Assembly (NCBI GenBank): GCA_047967505.1
Contig: CM106539.1
Length of the DNA: 64,000 nt
Source of the DNA: Dipteris shenzhenensis
Lineage: Eukaryota > Polypodiophyta > Polypodiopsida > Gleicheniales
Direction: 5' to 3' (one strand)
Position 1 is the first letter of the stretch, and the number at the start of each line of letters is the position of its first letter. The position numbers and the translations under genes are program-made. The notes beneath the pieces are model-generated. The model made no database searches and was not told the origin of the DNA. It saw nothing but the letters and a program-made list of their open reading frames with translations. Shown piece by piece: positions 1-11,800 of the stretch.

Positions 1-2500
1 CTGCTGCCACTGATCACCTATGCGTGGAGTATTCCTAAGAAGCCCCCTCTGTAGAAGAAGCTTCCAGGGCTCTACACCTAGAGTAAGGCCGCGAGCCACC
101 AGCTTGCCCAAAAGGGCTCTATTCTGCATCTCCGAATCGATGATGCCCAAGCCACTCCAAGCCTACGATGACTATCTACCAAGCAACGCTGGCCCTAGTG
201 TTCCTCGTGCCATCCGAACTGGCCCAAAGGAAATTGCACACCAGGCGCCTAATTTGTCCCCATGCAGCCCCTATGAAAACACCAACAAGAAGCAATGTAC
301 CAAACTGTGGCTAAGAGAACTTGGTTGACCACAAGAGCCCGTCCTCCTAGAGAGAGTTTGGCCGAGCTCCAATATAGGAGCTTCTGCCGTACACTCTCTA
401 GAACCCGGGCAATCTATTGCTCTACTGAAATGTCGATCCCTACCTATCAACCCTAATATCTCGTTGTCCGCCTCCGCAGGATCCACTAAAAACCAAAGGC
501 ATCACCCCAATCTCGAACCTCCTAGGCCACCTCCGTCCCGGTGAAGAAGACGAACGATTTGGTCCAATTGATCCGAGCCCTTGAGGCATCGCAATATATG
601 GCCAAAGCTCCTCTGACTGCCTCTAGGATCGATGCTGACCGCTCCACATACAGCGCCATGTCATCTGTGAACTCTGAGTCTAAGATCTCCTACCGGATTG
701 CAAGTCTCATCCCTGTCAATCCCACGGCTTGGGAGCGTAGGAAATAGCCAAGCACCTCGGCTACAAAGAGGAAGAGGAAGGGGGCAAGGGGGCAGCCCTG
801 TCGTACGGAGTGGGAAAGAGAGAAGGCCTCGCCAATGTGGTTTCCAATGAGCATCCAGCTAGAGCTCCCTGCGTATAGGGCTGAAACCCCAGATCCACCA
901 GTTTGAGAAACCCAATCGGCACATATTGTCCTCTAGAAAGGACCATTCCACCCTATCATAAGCCTTCTCAAAATCTAGGGGCTGTGACTCCCCCCTCGCC
1001 CAGTCATGGCCTCCTAGAAAGTGAAAATATTGTCTAGGATGTTGCATTCCTGAACAAACCCATCTTCGTGTCGTGGATGATGTCAGAGAAATGGGGATGC
1101 AACCGCAAGCTCAAGACCTTGGCTAAGATCTTGTATGCGGTGTCAAGAAGGATGATTGGCCTCCACTGGCGCATACCAGGCCCATCTCCTTCCTTCGGGA
1201 TCAAGCAAATCCAACCCTGGCTCAATGAGTGAGGGAGTGAGAGTGAGCCGGAGTCGAAGATCTCCTGACAAGCTTGCCTCAATGGCGTGACAATAAGCTC
1301 CTAGAAACTCCGAAAGAAGATGGGAGTTAGACTATCCTCCCCCCGACACTTTTGGGGAAGGAGGGCCTTCAGGGCCTCCCACAGCTCCTCATCCATGAAC
1401 GGTGTCTCTAGCTGTCTGCTCATGCTGAACGGGACCACTGATGAAACTTGGTCCCAAACTGTCTCCCTAGCTAAGAGGACCAAGGGGGTCTCCACCTCTG
1501 ACTAGAACAACTATCAGTAAAAATCTGTGGTCATCTCTCATGGCGGTCCTACTGAACCCACCTGATGCAAGAGGAATGGTACAAGAACTCTGCTCTTTGA
1601 ACCTCTGTGGCTTAGAGCACTAGCCTCACGCTCTCATAGCAATCGCTAAGCCACTGAGAGCTTGGATCCTGCTCTTTGAGTCTCTCAATGGAAGCTACGT
1701 CCCGTCATCACAGGGCTCTCTCCCACTCCTTAAGAGTGTGTCGCCGTCTAAGAGCCTATGACTGAAGCTCTATGCTGATCCTCTGAATCAGCCTCGACCA
1801 CCCAAGTGGCCCAACCCTCACTAGGCCCTCCTTTCGAACTGCTACCAGATCTCTGCAACACCTTTGGGAGAGGCCTCTGCGCGGCTGATCTAAGTGTAGC
1901 ACCGCAGGGGAGTGGTCCGATAACATAGTGCCTGCCAGAATCCCTATAGAGCCTCCTCTGTGCAACGCCCAATCCCCACATAAAACCGGTACAGGCACTT
2001 CAGTAGCCCATCATGTCTCCTCTGTCCAAAGGAAAAGAGGAGGCTGCCTGGGATCCTAGAGAGCTCTGCCTCCCTCCACGGATCTCTACCACTGACGGCG
2101 AAAATGAAATGCTCCCAAGTGCTCCTCTCTGATGCACGCGTCTCTGCGTAAGAAGCACCTCCTTGTTTGTCATCAATGAACTCTAGATTGTTGAAGTCAC
2201 ACCCCATAATCCAAGAGATACGTTCGGGAGGCACTCCATCAGACGTCTCCAAATGGCCGGGCAGTGCTGTCGGCAGAATGGTGCGTAGACGTTCAAGATG
2301 CCAATCCTGGACTCACCCATGCGTAGGCCCATTCAAACTACTCGACCCCTAATAAGCTCCCCCTGCTCATACACCTCAGGAGCAACTGCCTAGGACGCTG
2401 AAATGTAGACACCTCCGCTGCGGCCTACTGTAGGAAAGTCTCTCCTCGGAAGCAGGTAATGGCAATGGCTGATATCTACTGCAGAAAACAAATGCTCCTA
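1..2500 (-). mobile_element. Decayed LINE (endonuclease-RT), runs off the left edge
   Basis: Broken minus-strand reading frames line up in LINE order. An AP-type endonuclease lies around 1944-2500, with a GCDFNNLE metal-binding segment and a GRDPWREAELSR-like region. A linker (DEELWEALKALL) at about 1300-1500 is followed by RT motifs: GWICLIPKEGDGPGMRQWRPI near 1034-1282, DFEKAYDRVEW near 950-1010, and the catalytic block FTDDMALYVE at about 645-671, where the usual A of Y/FADD is T. Post-RT sequence (LGKLVARGLTLGVEPWKLLL) reaches the left edge. Stops and frameshifts separate every block, so it is dead. The linker and the RT palm block match the LINE at 61.88-64 kb, so both edges carry the same family in opposite orientation. 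Confidence 0.85.
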
Positions 2501-3060
2501 ACCGAAAGGAAATCCACTGCTCGTCCTACCACAACCCTCTGCAACTCATGCTGGAGCAACAGATACTGCGGTTGGCTCCTTGCATGGTCTTGGAGACCGT
2601 GCACATTCTAGCTGACCATGGTCAAGCTCATGGGCAGGATAACATGGTAAACAAGGCTCGTCTATGTGTGGGAGCCTGCACCACAATCTCGAATTTTTGG
2701 GATTTTGGAAGGGGCTTGGAAGGGCAGTGGTCCGTATCTATGTGCGGCATGACCAGAAAGACGAGGTCCACTGCTCCTCTCCGGTGGAGGCGAAGTGGAG
2801 TCCCCAGAAAGGACGGGTATGGGAGCCAACCACGTCGATAGAGCCCCCCTTGAGGGACTCTAAAATCAGCACAGTCATCTCCAAAGACAGAGGGTACACG
2901 TCAAGGACTTCAAGATTATTCCACAGTCACCAACCTCCAAAATTCCCTCGGCGGTGGCTGCCCAAGGCGCGGTCTCGACCCAGTGGCTGAAAGAAACGAC
3001 CACCCGTTCCAGACGTGGTCGAAGAGGCTCTCTTGGGTTGATCTACTTTGTCCTACTGCG
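2501..3060 (-). other. Probable 5' part of the same LINE (possible ORF1 remnant)
   Basis: No intact frame survives. On the minus strand a Cys/His-rich stretch (LPHIDEPCLPC then ELDHGQLEC) near 2600-2700 has the spacing of a plant LINE ORF1 zinc knuckle. It sits where ORF1 should lie relative to the endonuclease. This rests on position and a short motif only. Confidence 0.3.
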
Positions 3061-3149
3061 GGTGGGGAGTCTCAGCCTGAGGGGGGGCAGGGTGGGGAGA
3101 GAGGCTCCGGCTTCCCCCCCGCCCGCAGGCTAAGGAGCCACCTCCAATA

Positions 3150-3365
3150 TGGATGAGAAGCTGGGGGCAGAGGAGGCAAAGGAGGGGGAAGGGGGCTGTT
3201 GTAGCAGAAGGGGGAGTGGGAGGGGGTGGGGCAAGGGAGAGGAAAGGGTGGGTGGTGATGGATGCTATAGCGGAAGGTGGGGGCGGAGGGGAGAAAGGAT
3301 GCAAGGGAGGGAGAGGGGGGTCTGGAGGGGGGAGGACAGGTGGGGGAGGACGGCTAGCCGAAAAG
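3150..3365 (+). repeat. G-rich purine tract
   Basis: This stretch is almost entirely purine on the plus strand and contains many GGG-GGGGGG runs at short spacing. That is low-complexity sequence with G-quadruplex potential. The apparent frames on either strand are composition artefacts (poly-Gly/Arg on plus, poly-Pro on minus). Confidence 0.7.
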
Positions 3366-3529
3366 GAGGCTGTCGCTTAACCTACTACAACTCCATTGCC
3401 CCTCTGCTGCACCAATATTTGTGGTCCCGAGATCTCTACCTCAGGCGACGGGGGGGCTGGTAGATGGGGTAGTTGACAACGGAACCTCAGAGGATCCCAC
3501 AGCTTGCTACTAAAGCATGTGCATGTGTG

Positions 3530-3895
3530 CCCTACGCCCCAGTCACCTGTGGGTACTCTCGTTTGAGGGCGTGCGGAGGGAGTGCTACTTCGTATTGGAG
3601 TTGCAAGAAGGATTGAGCAAGTGAAGCAAAAGAGACACTTCTATTCAAGAGAGATAGGCCCAATATATAGGCTCCAATTACATCCAGCAGTGACATCACA
3701 TGTGAGCTCAGTAGAGCATCTAGATCCACAAATCTCTCAATCAGTTCCATGATTCTCTCAATATCACACCACACACCTAGATTCACTCAATCACACCTAC
3801 TGACACCTATCCAGGCACACAATGTGTTCACACACTCACAACGTTAGACCTTAGGACTCTAGATCCCATTACATCAATTTGTCCTTCATTCCCCC
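3530..3895 (-). repeat. Possible LTR fragment of a copia-type element
   Basis: Read on the minus strand, a polypurine-like run (TTTGTGGGGGGGAATG, 3888-3903) precedes ~350 bp with an internal TATA-like TATATTGGGCC and no coding potential. That resembles a polypurine tract followed by an LTR. I see no second LTR, primer site or target duplication, so this is tentative. Confidence 0.25.
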
Positions 3896-6800
3896 CCACA
3901 AATTGATGACCTCAACCCTAGCAATAGTCCATGGGAAACTTCGTGGCTTGCCCACATCTAGAGGCAACACACATGATCCACAACTTGGTACTCACTCTAG
4001 TTGCATCAGCAGTAGACTCATTTGGGCATCCTCATCCCAACATGATCTCACTCTGACTTTGGTTTGTTGGTTTACAATTGGGAGACACAATGACTATGCA
4101 TGGGAATACCCTTAGATCCAACAAGGTAACACATAAAACTAACAATCATTTGAGAGGGACATCCCAAGGCAGAGAACCCTTATTGAACACACACACAAAA
4201 ATTCTAAATTGAAGACGTAGCAGCACGGGCTGTAGACGCCTTATTTCTTCAATTCCTCCCAGCTGAAAGTGCGCCCTAACTAGGGGAAACTACAGCTGAA
4301 AGGGCAGGTGCACACATCCTGCGCCTGGGAAGCGGCCTCAATCTCTACCCACCACTTCTCCTTCACCTTTGCCTTTCTTCTGCGGTGCCATTCGCCCTAC
4401 TTTCTACGCTTTTCTTACTTTTTCCAGCTTTGGTCCACTTCCCTTCAGATGGCTCCACCCAAGGCATCTGAGACTCATGCTGCTGGTGTTGCTAAATGCT
4501 GATGCTACTATCTATTTGCATGTTGTCGCTCTACATGTGGTGCACTACTGTCCCAGGTGCACTTACGGGGGAGCGAAAGGGTCTCGTCTCTAACCTCTAG
4601 TGCAATCCCGTGCCACGTGTCCCATCAAACGATATCAAAGGCACCAGGCCAATAACCCTGAGATCTCCACTCACTAATGAAGCTTGCCCCTGCCTAGTGT
4701 CTCGAGGTAGATCTCCAACTCCAAGCACTCCACCACTAGTCGGGTCTAGAAACCATGTCATCCACTACAACTGACACGGTTGCATCTGGTGGGGACTCGA
4801 GCACCGTGCCAAAAGTTCGACCCATGGATAGAAGGATGGCTCGGTACTCTCTCGAGTCACCAAAAAGCGAGGGGACACGACGTGTCATATCCATGTCCTC
4901 CACCATGAATCCATGGTACCACGGGAAAAGATACAAATGTGCGGGCTGAGGAAGAACGGGCTATGCTCAACAAGGGCCAAGGTAGTCTCTGGTGAGTGCA
5001 GTTGTAGGAGAAAGACTCCCCTACATAGATGGTGACATCCTAATGTGGTCACCTTCCAATGCTAAGCTTGCCTGGATCCATTCTTAGACATGTCGCCTCA
5101 TAGGAGCAAAGATGCACAAATTTTTTCCATGCAAGAAACGTGTGGTTTTAAAATGTTTCTAAAACGCCATTTGAATAAATAGGAAACGGCAGGGTAGGCT
5201 CAGTAACGTACATTTCTAATCACATACATGAGCTAGCAATCAAACAAAACATGCACCGATATAAGATAGATGTGTGTGCAAGACGAGTGTGCATGCGGGG
5301 TCAGATGACAATCTATTAGAAAAGCAATTACTAAAGAGCACCAACCAATCAACGTCAAGCAATTGGATCCGTGGAGGGCATGGAATAGATCATCCTTGAA
5401 GATGTGATTCGTATAGTGCAATGACGAATCAATTGTCACCCATGCAGATCGTCCACTCAAAGTCTTGTGTCACTTCTAAAGCTGTCGCTATGCACCCACC
5501 ACGATACGTGTCACCATTGTAGAGCGAAGCTTCATTGCTACAAGAGCCTGCCATCATCTCTTGTAATAACCGCCCTTGTTGCCTTCTCTTCTAGCACACT
5601 TGTAGATTAGGCGTTTCCAAAACGTTTTTGTGTTTTGAAAACGCTCCAATTTTGGAAACATTAGGAAACGGGGTTTCCTAAGTTTTTTGGGCGTTTCCTA
5701 CAACTACATGTAGGACCACTACTTTACCTTGGAGTGATTGATCTGCTTTTTGAACCTGCTGCTTATCTTTTGGTGAGAGGAGAACCTTAATGGCCATGGG
5801 ATGTGATGGTACTGCCATAAGAGCCCCTCTAGCCAAAATAGGGTCGCCGCCAAGAAAAACTCTCCAAGATGAGCAAAGAACCACCGCTGTGGAAACGGAA
5901 GGGAGTCGGAAGGAGAGGTCAAAAGGGGGGGAAAAAGGACAGCCGCCTCCACCGACTAAGGCATGTGCTACCAAAAAAGAAAGGGATGGAGTCGAAACGA
6001 AAAAGCGGGGGCTGCAAAATACCTTGGCGAAGGAGGTTTCCACAGCTAGTCAGCACCGAACGCTGCCTAGAGGTAGGTTGTGAGGGGCTGAGGCACCTCG
6101 AGAAGGCGCAGCCAATCCTAAGGCTAGCACACAACCCCACACAAGGGGCGACCACCACCAAGCCCAAGCTTGGCCCAAGGGCTCCCATAGCCAGCGCAGG
6201 CTGGCGAGGAGACCCTAAGTGCCACGAAGGTGCACCCTAGGTGCCCTGGGCGCCTAGCCTTTGCCGCGGAGCAGATCCACGCCAGATGGTCCTGTACGGC
6301 ACTCCACCAAAGCAGGGGGTGCACTGAGTTCGCGCAGAAGCCGCGGGGGGGGGGGGGGGGAAGAGGACTAGAGGGTAAGGAGAGGCAAGAAGGAAGCAGA
6401 GGCGGAGGGAGAAGGGGAGGGGCAGCTGGGGTTGCAAGAGCTCAAGCAACTGCCCGCTACAACTCATTGGAGAGGCATTATGTTCCTGATGTGCTAGCTC
6501 TATCTTTATGGCTGGATCTGCAATGATTACCCCGATGAATGGCATGCTTTAGGGACAAGTTTCATGTCATTTCAAGAATTTTATATCAAGAACATTTCAG
6601 CCTAACTTTGCAATGCAATGGTTATTATCATTTCAAAAGAACTGCCTTCTACTAACATGACAACGGCGCACGTACGAGACAACAAAGTCTGTCATCTTGG
6701 CATTATTCTGATGATTCAAGAACAAGAGGCATGCATCGTAAACCCTAAGTTTGACTATGTCCAACTCAAACAATGAGCTGAATGATGATATGCCATCTGT

Positions 6801-7084
6801 GTTGCCTCAAGCAGCCCATCAAAAGACACATCATTATATTCCATACATGTATTTCTTCACTCTACCTCGGAATATTGTTTGAAGAGTGAATGCAATATAT
6901 TGAAAAGAGAGAATTTCACAGCATAAGCGCCAAGTATCGAATTCGCCTATAAGAAACAAATTAGACTACCAACATTAGCGAACATTTTGGGTGAAAAGTG
7001 GCATGCAACACCATGTTCAAAATTAGCATTTTTGCAAGTTTTTCTCTAATCGCCTCTCTTTTTCGCAAAGTTTTTCCTCGGTCG
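3896..7084. other. Non-coding stretch, no supported gene
   Basis: The frames here are short and lack recognisable motifs. Visible structure is limited to GTTTCC/GGAAAC short repeats around 5145-5195 and 5605-5700, a GC-rich block at about 5780-6440, and a run of 17 or so G at 6344-6360. The remainder (6540-7080) is AT-rich with no signal I can interpret. Confidence 0.5.
5605..5700. repeat. GTTTCC/GGAAAC short repeat cluster
   Basis: Several copies of GTTTCC and its complement GGAAAC alternate within about 95 bp, including the block AAACATTAGGAAAC. The same block occurs in the opposite orientation near 26730-26760 inside an intron, so this may be a short dispersed repeat. Confidence 0.4.
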
Positions 7085-7089
7085 CCTCT

Positions 7090-7225
7090 CTTAGAGAGTC
7101 ACCTACAATATTCCAAGCGTGATTTTTTATCTTAGCCGCATAGAAATTTCCTATAATCTTCCAAGCCACTCTTAGAGAGTCACCTGTGATCTTCCAAGCC
7201 TAATTTTTTATCTCAGCCACATAAA
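7090..7225. repeat. Diverged tandem duplication, period about 81 bp
   Basis: The string TTAGAGAGTCACCT occurs at about 7091 and again at about 7172. Each copy is followed by a TTCCAAGC block and then a TTTTTTATCT(T/C)AGCC block. The two units differ at several positions, so this is older than the other duplications here. Confidence 0.6.
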
Positions 7226-7247
7226 AATTGTAGTTAATAATGATTAG

Positions 7248-7418
7248 GTGCAAGCATCATTATCAGAAACTCAACCTCCCCTTCATGATGAGGCTGGTGA
7301 ATTTGTTGAGCCAGAACATGAAGCTATTGAGGAAACTAAAATAGATTCAACTATTGTACAAGAAGGAGAGATTGCTACCACTGTTGACAAGACAGGCATA
7401 TATTGTGTTGATGTTTAG
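7248..7418 (+). CDS. Candidate terminal exon of an unrecognised gene
   Basis: A 57-codon frame starts directly after an AG splice-acceptor-like GATTAG and ends at TAG (7416-7418). Its product is acidic and low in rare residues (ETQPPLHDEAGEF, EPEHEAIEETKIDST, TVDKTGIYCVDV), unlike the background frames nearby. The AT-rich sequence after it, with an AATAAA-like string near 7677, would suit a 3' untranslated region. I could not find matching upstream exons. It may be the end of a host gene, the C-terminus of a DNA transposase, or chance. Confidence 0.25.
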   Translation: MQASLSETQPPLHDEAGEFVEPEHEAIEETKIDSTIVQEGEIATTVDKTGIYCVDV

Positions 7419-7985
7419 TTACACATTTGGTTTTTCATATAAATTTTGACATATGGACATATTTTAAGATATTTAAATGATTTGGTTTTCTATTTGTCAT
7501 ATGGATTTCCCATTTGGGACATATTTCACATGTACTTCATTTGGTTTCTTGGTTATAATATAAATAATAATATCTTCCATGCTCATTTGGTTTGAATTAC
7601 ATTTCTATACCATCATTGATGATGATGAGATCTTAGGGTGACTTTGTGGATGTAAAATATTTCTTGTAACCTTTAAAATAAATTTCATAATCTAGCATGT
7701 TTTTTGAAGATGATATTCATGTGTAGTCAAGTTTGAAAGCTTAAGTATATGTATCTAGTTCATCTTAGAAAGTTGTGTTGCATAAATTTGTGCCCTTTTG
7801 TAGAATCGATTGTTTTGGAGATGGACCTATAAGAAAATAAAATACTTTTTAAAAAGTGGCCAATAATCCTAGGATTCTGAACGGAATCATTTTGAAAGTC
7901 GCCATGCAATGTTCTCACTTCATCTGCAATAGTGTTTGGTGTATAGATACACCATTTGATTGCATAATATATTGTGTAAGCACAT
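7419..7985. other. AT-rich stretch, possible 3' flank
   Basis: This is AT-rich with repeated TTTGG and CATATGG strings. No gene is supported. Confidence 0.4.
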
Positions 7986-7989
7986 GTAT

Positions 7990-8072
7990 TCTACGTGGAT
8001 GCCCTTACCCCAGTGGAGACTACCGAGGCTGGCTCTGGAGTCATCCAGACGACTGGCTGAGAGCGGGGCGGA
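7990..8072 (+). mobile_element. LINE C-terminal fragment, left of the Copia-A insertion
   Basis: The frame LPQWRLPRLALESSRRLAES is open up to the 5-bp target site. Removing Copia-A and one target copy joins it in frame to ADTWYARISTWFARHGFHMD on the right side (13499 onward). The joined stretch aligns with the pre-zinc-finger part of the LINE at 17040-17170 (LPHKAWNASTKL and GWATDIRKWFSKWKVE). This therefore marks the site into which Copia-A jumped. Confidence 0.65.
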
Positions 8073-8342
8073 TGTTAGAATTATAGATATAATTCAGCAG
8101 TGACCAATGTAATTTAATAAGCTAGTTAGGGGCACTTTTCCCTCTTTAAGAGGTTTTTCCCCCTAACCGCAGTTAGTTCACTAACTATGGTTAGTGACTA
8201 CTAAGGTTTTGTCACTAGGACAAAACCTTATCTCTCACTCTTTCACTTGTACTCTTTTACACTCTTCTATTGCAACTCAGCTCTCAAGCTTTCAGCTCTC
8301 AAGCTCACTCTCTCTTGCTCTCTCTCTCCCCAATCTCTCACA
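8073..8342 (+). repeat. Copia-A 5' LTR
   Basis: Starts TGTTAGAATT and ends CTCTCACA. The 3' half is CT-rich and contains a local repeat (AGCTCTCAAGC twice). No clear TATA box is visible; the CTCTTTAAGAGG palindrome near 8143-8154 is a possible core-promoter landmark. Confidence 0.95.
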
Positions 8343-8344
8343 TT

Positions 8345-8356
8345 TGGTATCAGAGC
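8345..8356 (+). promoter_or_regulatory. Copia-A primer binding site
   Basis: TGGTATCAGAGC starts two bases after the LTR. It is the standard plant copia site complementary to the 3' end of initiator methionine tRNA. Confidence 0.92.
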
Positions 8357-8454
8357 AGGTTCATCCTGCTCCCTGCTCCTTCCTTCTTGTCCTCCAGCCT
8401 GCTGCCCACGCTCCTGCTGCTACATCCCGTCCATACCTGCTCGAAGCAGTCAAA

Positions 8455-8700
8455 CGACTATCCGTACAGTCCGTACGACTGTACGAAATCCGTACCCTGC
8501 GCCACTCATCTGTACCTGCCCCGTACCCACCGTACCTACGCATTCCGTACTAGTCATACCTTCTGCATCGTCGTCCGTACGTCGCCGTACCGTTTTGCGT
8601 TAGAGTCGTACCTGCAATCTCATCGTACTTCGCGACCGTACAATGTACAGCTTGTCGCCGTACAGCGCCGTACGTACCTGATGTACAGCGTGTTTTGCAA
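8455..8700 (+). promoter_or_regulatory. GTAC array in the Copia-A leader
   Basis: About 18 GTAC tetramers occur in about 245 bp, 11 of them as CCGTAC, where roughly one is expected by chance. The array is in the untranslated leader between the primer site and gag. GTAC is the core bound by plant SBP-box factors and the core of the algal/plant copper-response element. It is also self-complementary, so an RNA role such as dimerisation is possible. Function is inference. Confidence 0.6.
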
Positions 8701-8874
8701 CACTTTTGGCAGATTCTGGAGAGTTTTTGATGCTTGGACAAATTTCTGACAGTGCAAGTGCAGAAATCTGAGTTGCATTTACAGCCAGTGCTTGGCTGTG
8801 TTTTTTGGGAGTTGTGCATTTCATTCCCAGTAAGGGAATTCAGTTTTGTATCTGCTTAAATCTCTTTCTCAGAT

Positions 8875-11800
8875 ATGGCCCAGCAAAATCAAAATGACTT
8901 CCAGTTCGGTGGTCTTTCATAGGAAGACAAGTTGGATGGTACCAACTACTCCCTCTGGAGTTTTATGGTACGCAATATTCTGATTTCTCGCAATTTATGG
9001 GATTATGTGAATGGGGGTGAGATCCGACCAGCAAGTATGGCACCTAATACCCCTCCTCAGCAAGGAGGTGGAAGAGGTCGTGAACAGGGTGCAGCTGCAG
9101 AACAAGTTGTTGGTGCAGCTATAGCCTCTACTCCAGAGCAGAAGAGATGGGATTCACGGGATGCCTTAGCTTTGTCATGCATCTCTCTTTCAGTGAAAAG
9201 ATTTATCATTCCGCATATCCGGTCGTGTAAGACCTCGAAGGCAGCGTGGGATATTTTAGAAAGCATGTATGCAGCCCGGAATGATGCAAGGGTATCTTTC
9301 TTGAAAAGAGAGTTAAGTAATACATATATGGAAGAGGGTGACTCCATGTCAGTCCACCTCACAAAGCTACAGGATCTCAGAGAGCAATTATTGAACATAG
9401 ATGAGATTATTCTTGATTCAGAGATGATTACTACCACTCTGAATTCTCTTCCTGAGTCTTATCTCAGCTTTCATACCTCGCTGAACTTATCATTGAGGGG
9501 GGGTGCAAATCCTCTCACTTTTCATGAGTTGATAGGACTTCTGCTTCAAGAAGAGCAGACTAGGAAAAACTTGGCTTCACGTGCAGGTGAACAAGCTATG
9601 CTCTCAAAGTTTAAGTCAAAAACAAAGGGACAGGCAAAGACATCAGTAAATCAGCCTTCCAGTGGGTCAGGACAGCCTTCACAAAAGGCTAAAAATGATG
9701 CAAGTAAGCCCAAGAAGAAGGGTTTTTGTCATTACTGCAAAAAGCCAGGTCATCACATTGCAGGATGCAGGAAAAGGCTTGCAAAAGAGAAGAAAAACAG
9801 CTCCGGTATGGCTGTTTCAGATTCAGCTCCTCATGCATCTGACAGTGGGGATGCTGCAGCCAACTTTGTTGGACAGAATTATGCCTTTTTATCTTGCATT
9901 TTAGATTCTAGGCTGGCTGCTCCAGATGCTCGGGATAGTACAGCCACTTGTAATGATGATACATATGCATTTTTGACTTGCAGTTATGACTCTTCTACGG
10001 ATGCATCTGCTTTCAGTGTCGATGAAACACTGAACACTTGGTATTTTGACGACGGTGCATCCAAGCATATCACTTCTAAGAAGTGTCTTTTTACTTCCTT
10101 GCATCCACCTCCCGTTGGTAAGAAAGTCACTTGTGCCAATAACTCATCATATTCAGTACGTGGCACAGGAGAAGTTGAGCTTACTGCCATTGATGGCTCA
10201 GTTTTCAGACTTTCAGATGTCTTATATGTGCCTGGTATCACCAAAAATCTTCTTTCAGTGTCCACTCTTAACAAAGCTGGATTTCAGGTCATCTTTGAGG
10301 ATGACAAATGTGCTGTCCGAGACAGGGAAAATGATTATGCCTTAAGATTATCTGGTACTTTGCTGCGTGGGCTTTTTCAGCTTGATCTTTTTGAGAAAAG
10401 AGCAGCCCATGCTCTTGCAGTTTCTACCCCTACTGCTGCCATGCAGAATGCAGAATTATGGCATGCCCGATATGGTCACATGCATTACAACAGCTTGATG
10501 ACACTTCAGAAGCACTCTATGGTTGATGCATTGCCACCTCTTGAGATACCTCCTTCACATGCCTGTGAAGGGTGCATTTTAGGCAAGATGCATACATTCC
10601 CCTTCAAAAAGGATGGTTCAGTTAAAGCTGTCCGCAAATTACAGCTTATACACAGTGATGTCTGTGGTCCCATGAGGACTCCATCATTGGGTGGTCATCT
10701 CTACTTTGTTACCTTTATTGATGATTACTCCAATTTCACTTGGGTCTTTGGGCTGAAGCGCAAATCAGAAGTGTTCATGGTGTTTAAACACTTTTCAGCC
10801 ATGGTTGAAAATGAAACCGGACTCAAGATACAGACATTGCGCACAAATAGAGGTAGGGAATACTTGTCTACAGATTTTAATGTTTTTCTGAAAGGCAAGG
10901 GTATTGTGCATCAGCTCACAGTGAGGCTGACCCCTCAGCAAAATGGCAAAGCTGAGAGGAAAAATCGAACTCTTATGGAGATGGACAGATGTATGCTGAA
11001 AAGCAAACACATGCCTCACAAATTCTGGCTTGAAGGTCTGATGTGTGCCAACTACATTTTAAATCAGGCTCCCACTAAGGCTTTGAAAACAAAAACTCCC
11101 TATGAGGTCTGGAATGGGAGAAAGCCTTCAGTGGATCATTTCCGAGTCTTTCGATGCCTTGCTTATGCTCACGTGCCAGTTGAATTTAGGCACAAGTTGT
11201 CAGATAAGGCAATTAAGTGCATATTTGTTGGGTACAGTGCACAAAGCAAGGGGTACCGTCTCTACAATCTTGCTATACGCAAGATCATTGTCAGTAGAGA
11301 TATGTTATTTGCAGAAAATTCAGCTCACACTCAGGCTGAATTTCATATGCCTTCTTCTTCAGAGGATGTCTTTGAGGGGTTGCTACCCATTGCCCTGGGT
11401 TCCCCTGCTGATATTTCTGATGCAAATCAAAATTTACAGCCACCTCCCGATGCTTCAGTTCAGCCACAGGATGTCTTGCCACCTCCACAGGCAATGGAAC
11501 AAGTGGTGCAGCAAAAACAGTCCCAAACTGGCTGTTACAGACTCTCAGGGAGAGTAAAATTGATGCTCCATTACCTGGCAGGACTCGCAGTGCAGCAAGG
11601 CATGTGGAAGGTGCTAATTCAGTGGAATCAGCATATGCAGGTACTCTTCTTGATGAGGAGGAGCCTGCAACATTCGAAGAAGCAAAGGACAATGTGCATT
11701 GGATGAATGCCATGCACGATGAGTTGCAGTCCATTGAAAAAAATCAGACTTGGGATGTTGTAGACTTGCCACCAGGTAAACATGCCATTGGCACACGATG

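Noticed and set aside
3149-3463. Gly/Arg-rich plus-strand frames
   Set aside because: Produced by the purine-rich G tract; the overlapping minus frame is poly-Pro.
5678-6545. Overlapping frames of about 100-123 codons in a GC-rich block
   Set aside because: Open on both strands in several frames with biased composition and no motif. I consider them non-coding.
8194-8749. Three overlapping plus-strand frames (118-159 codons) at the Copia-A LTR and leader
   Set aside because: They cross the LTR boundary and the primer site. Composition follows the CT-rich LTR and the GTAC array, and the gag start lies downstream.
8917-8925. Possible programmed readthrough of the TAG at gag codon 16 in Copia-A
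   Set aside because: Other lesions (frameshift, second TAG, integrase D to N) make simple inactivation more likely, and no readthrough context is evident.
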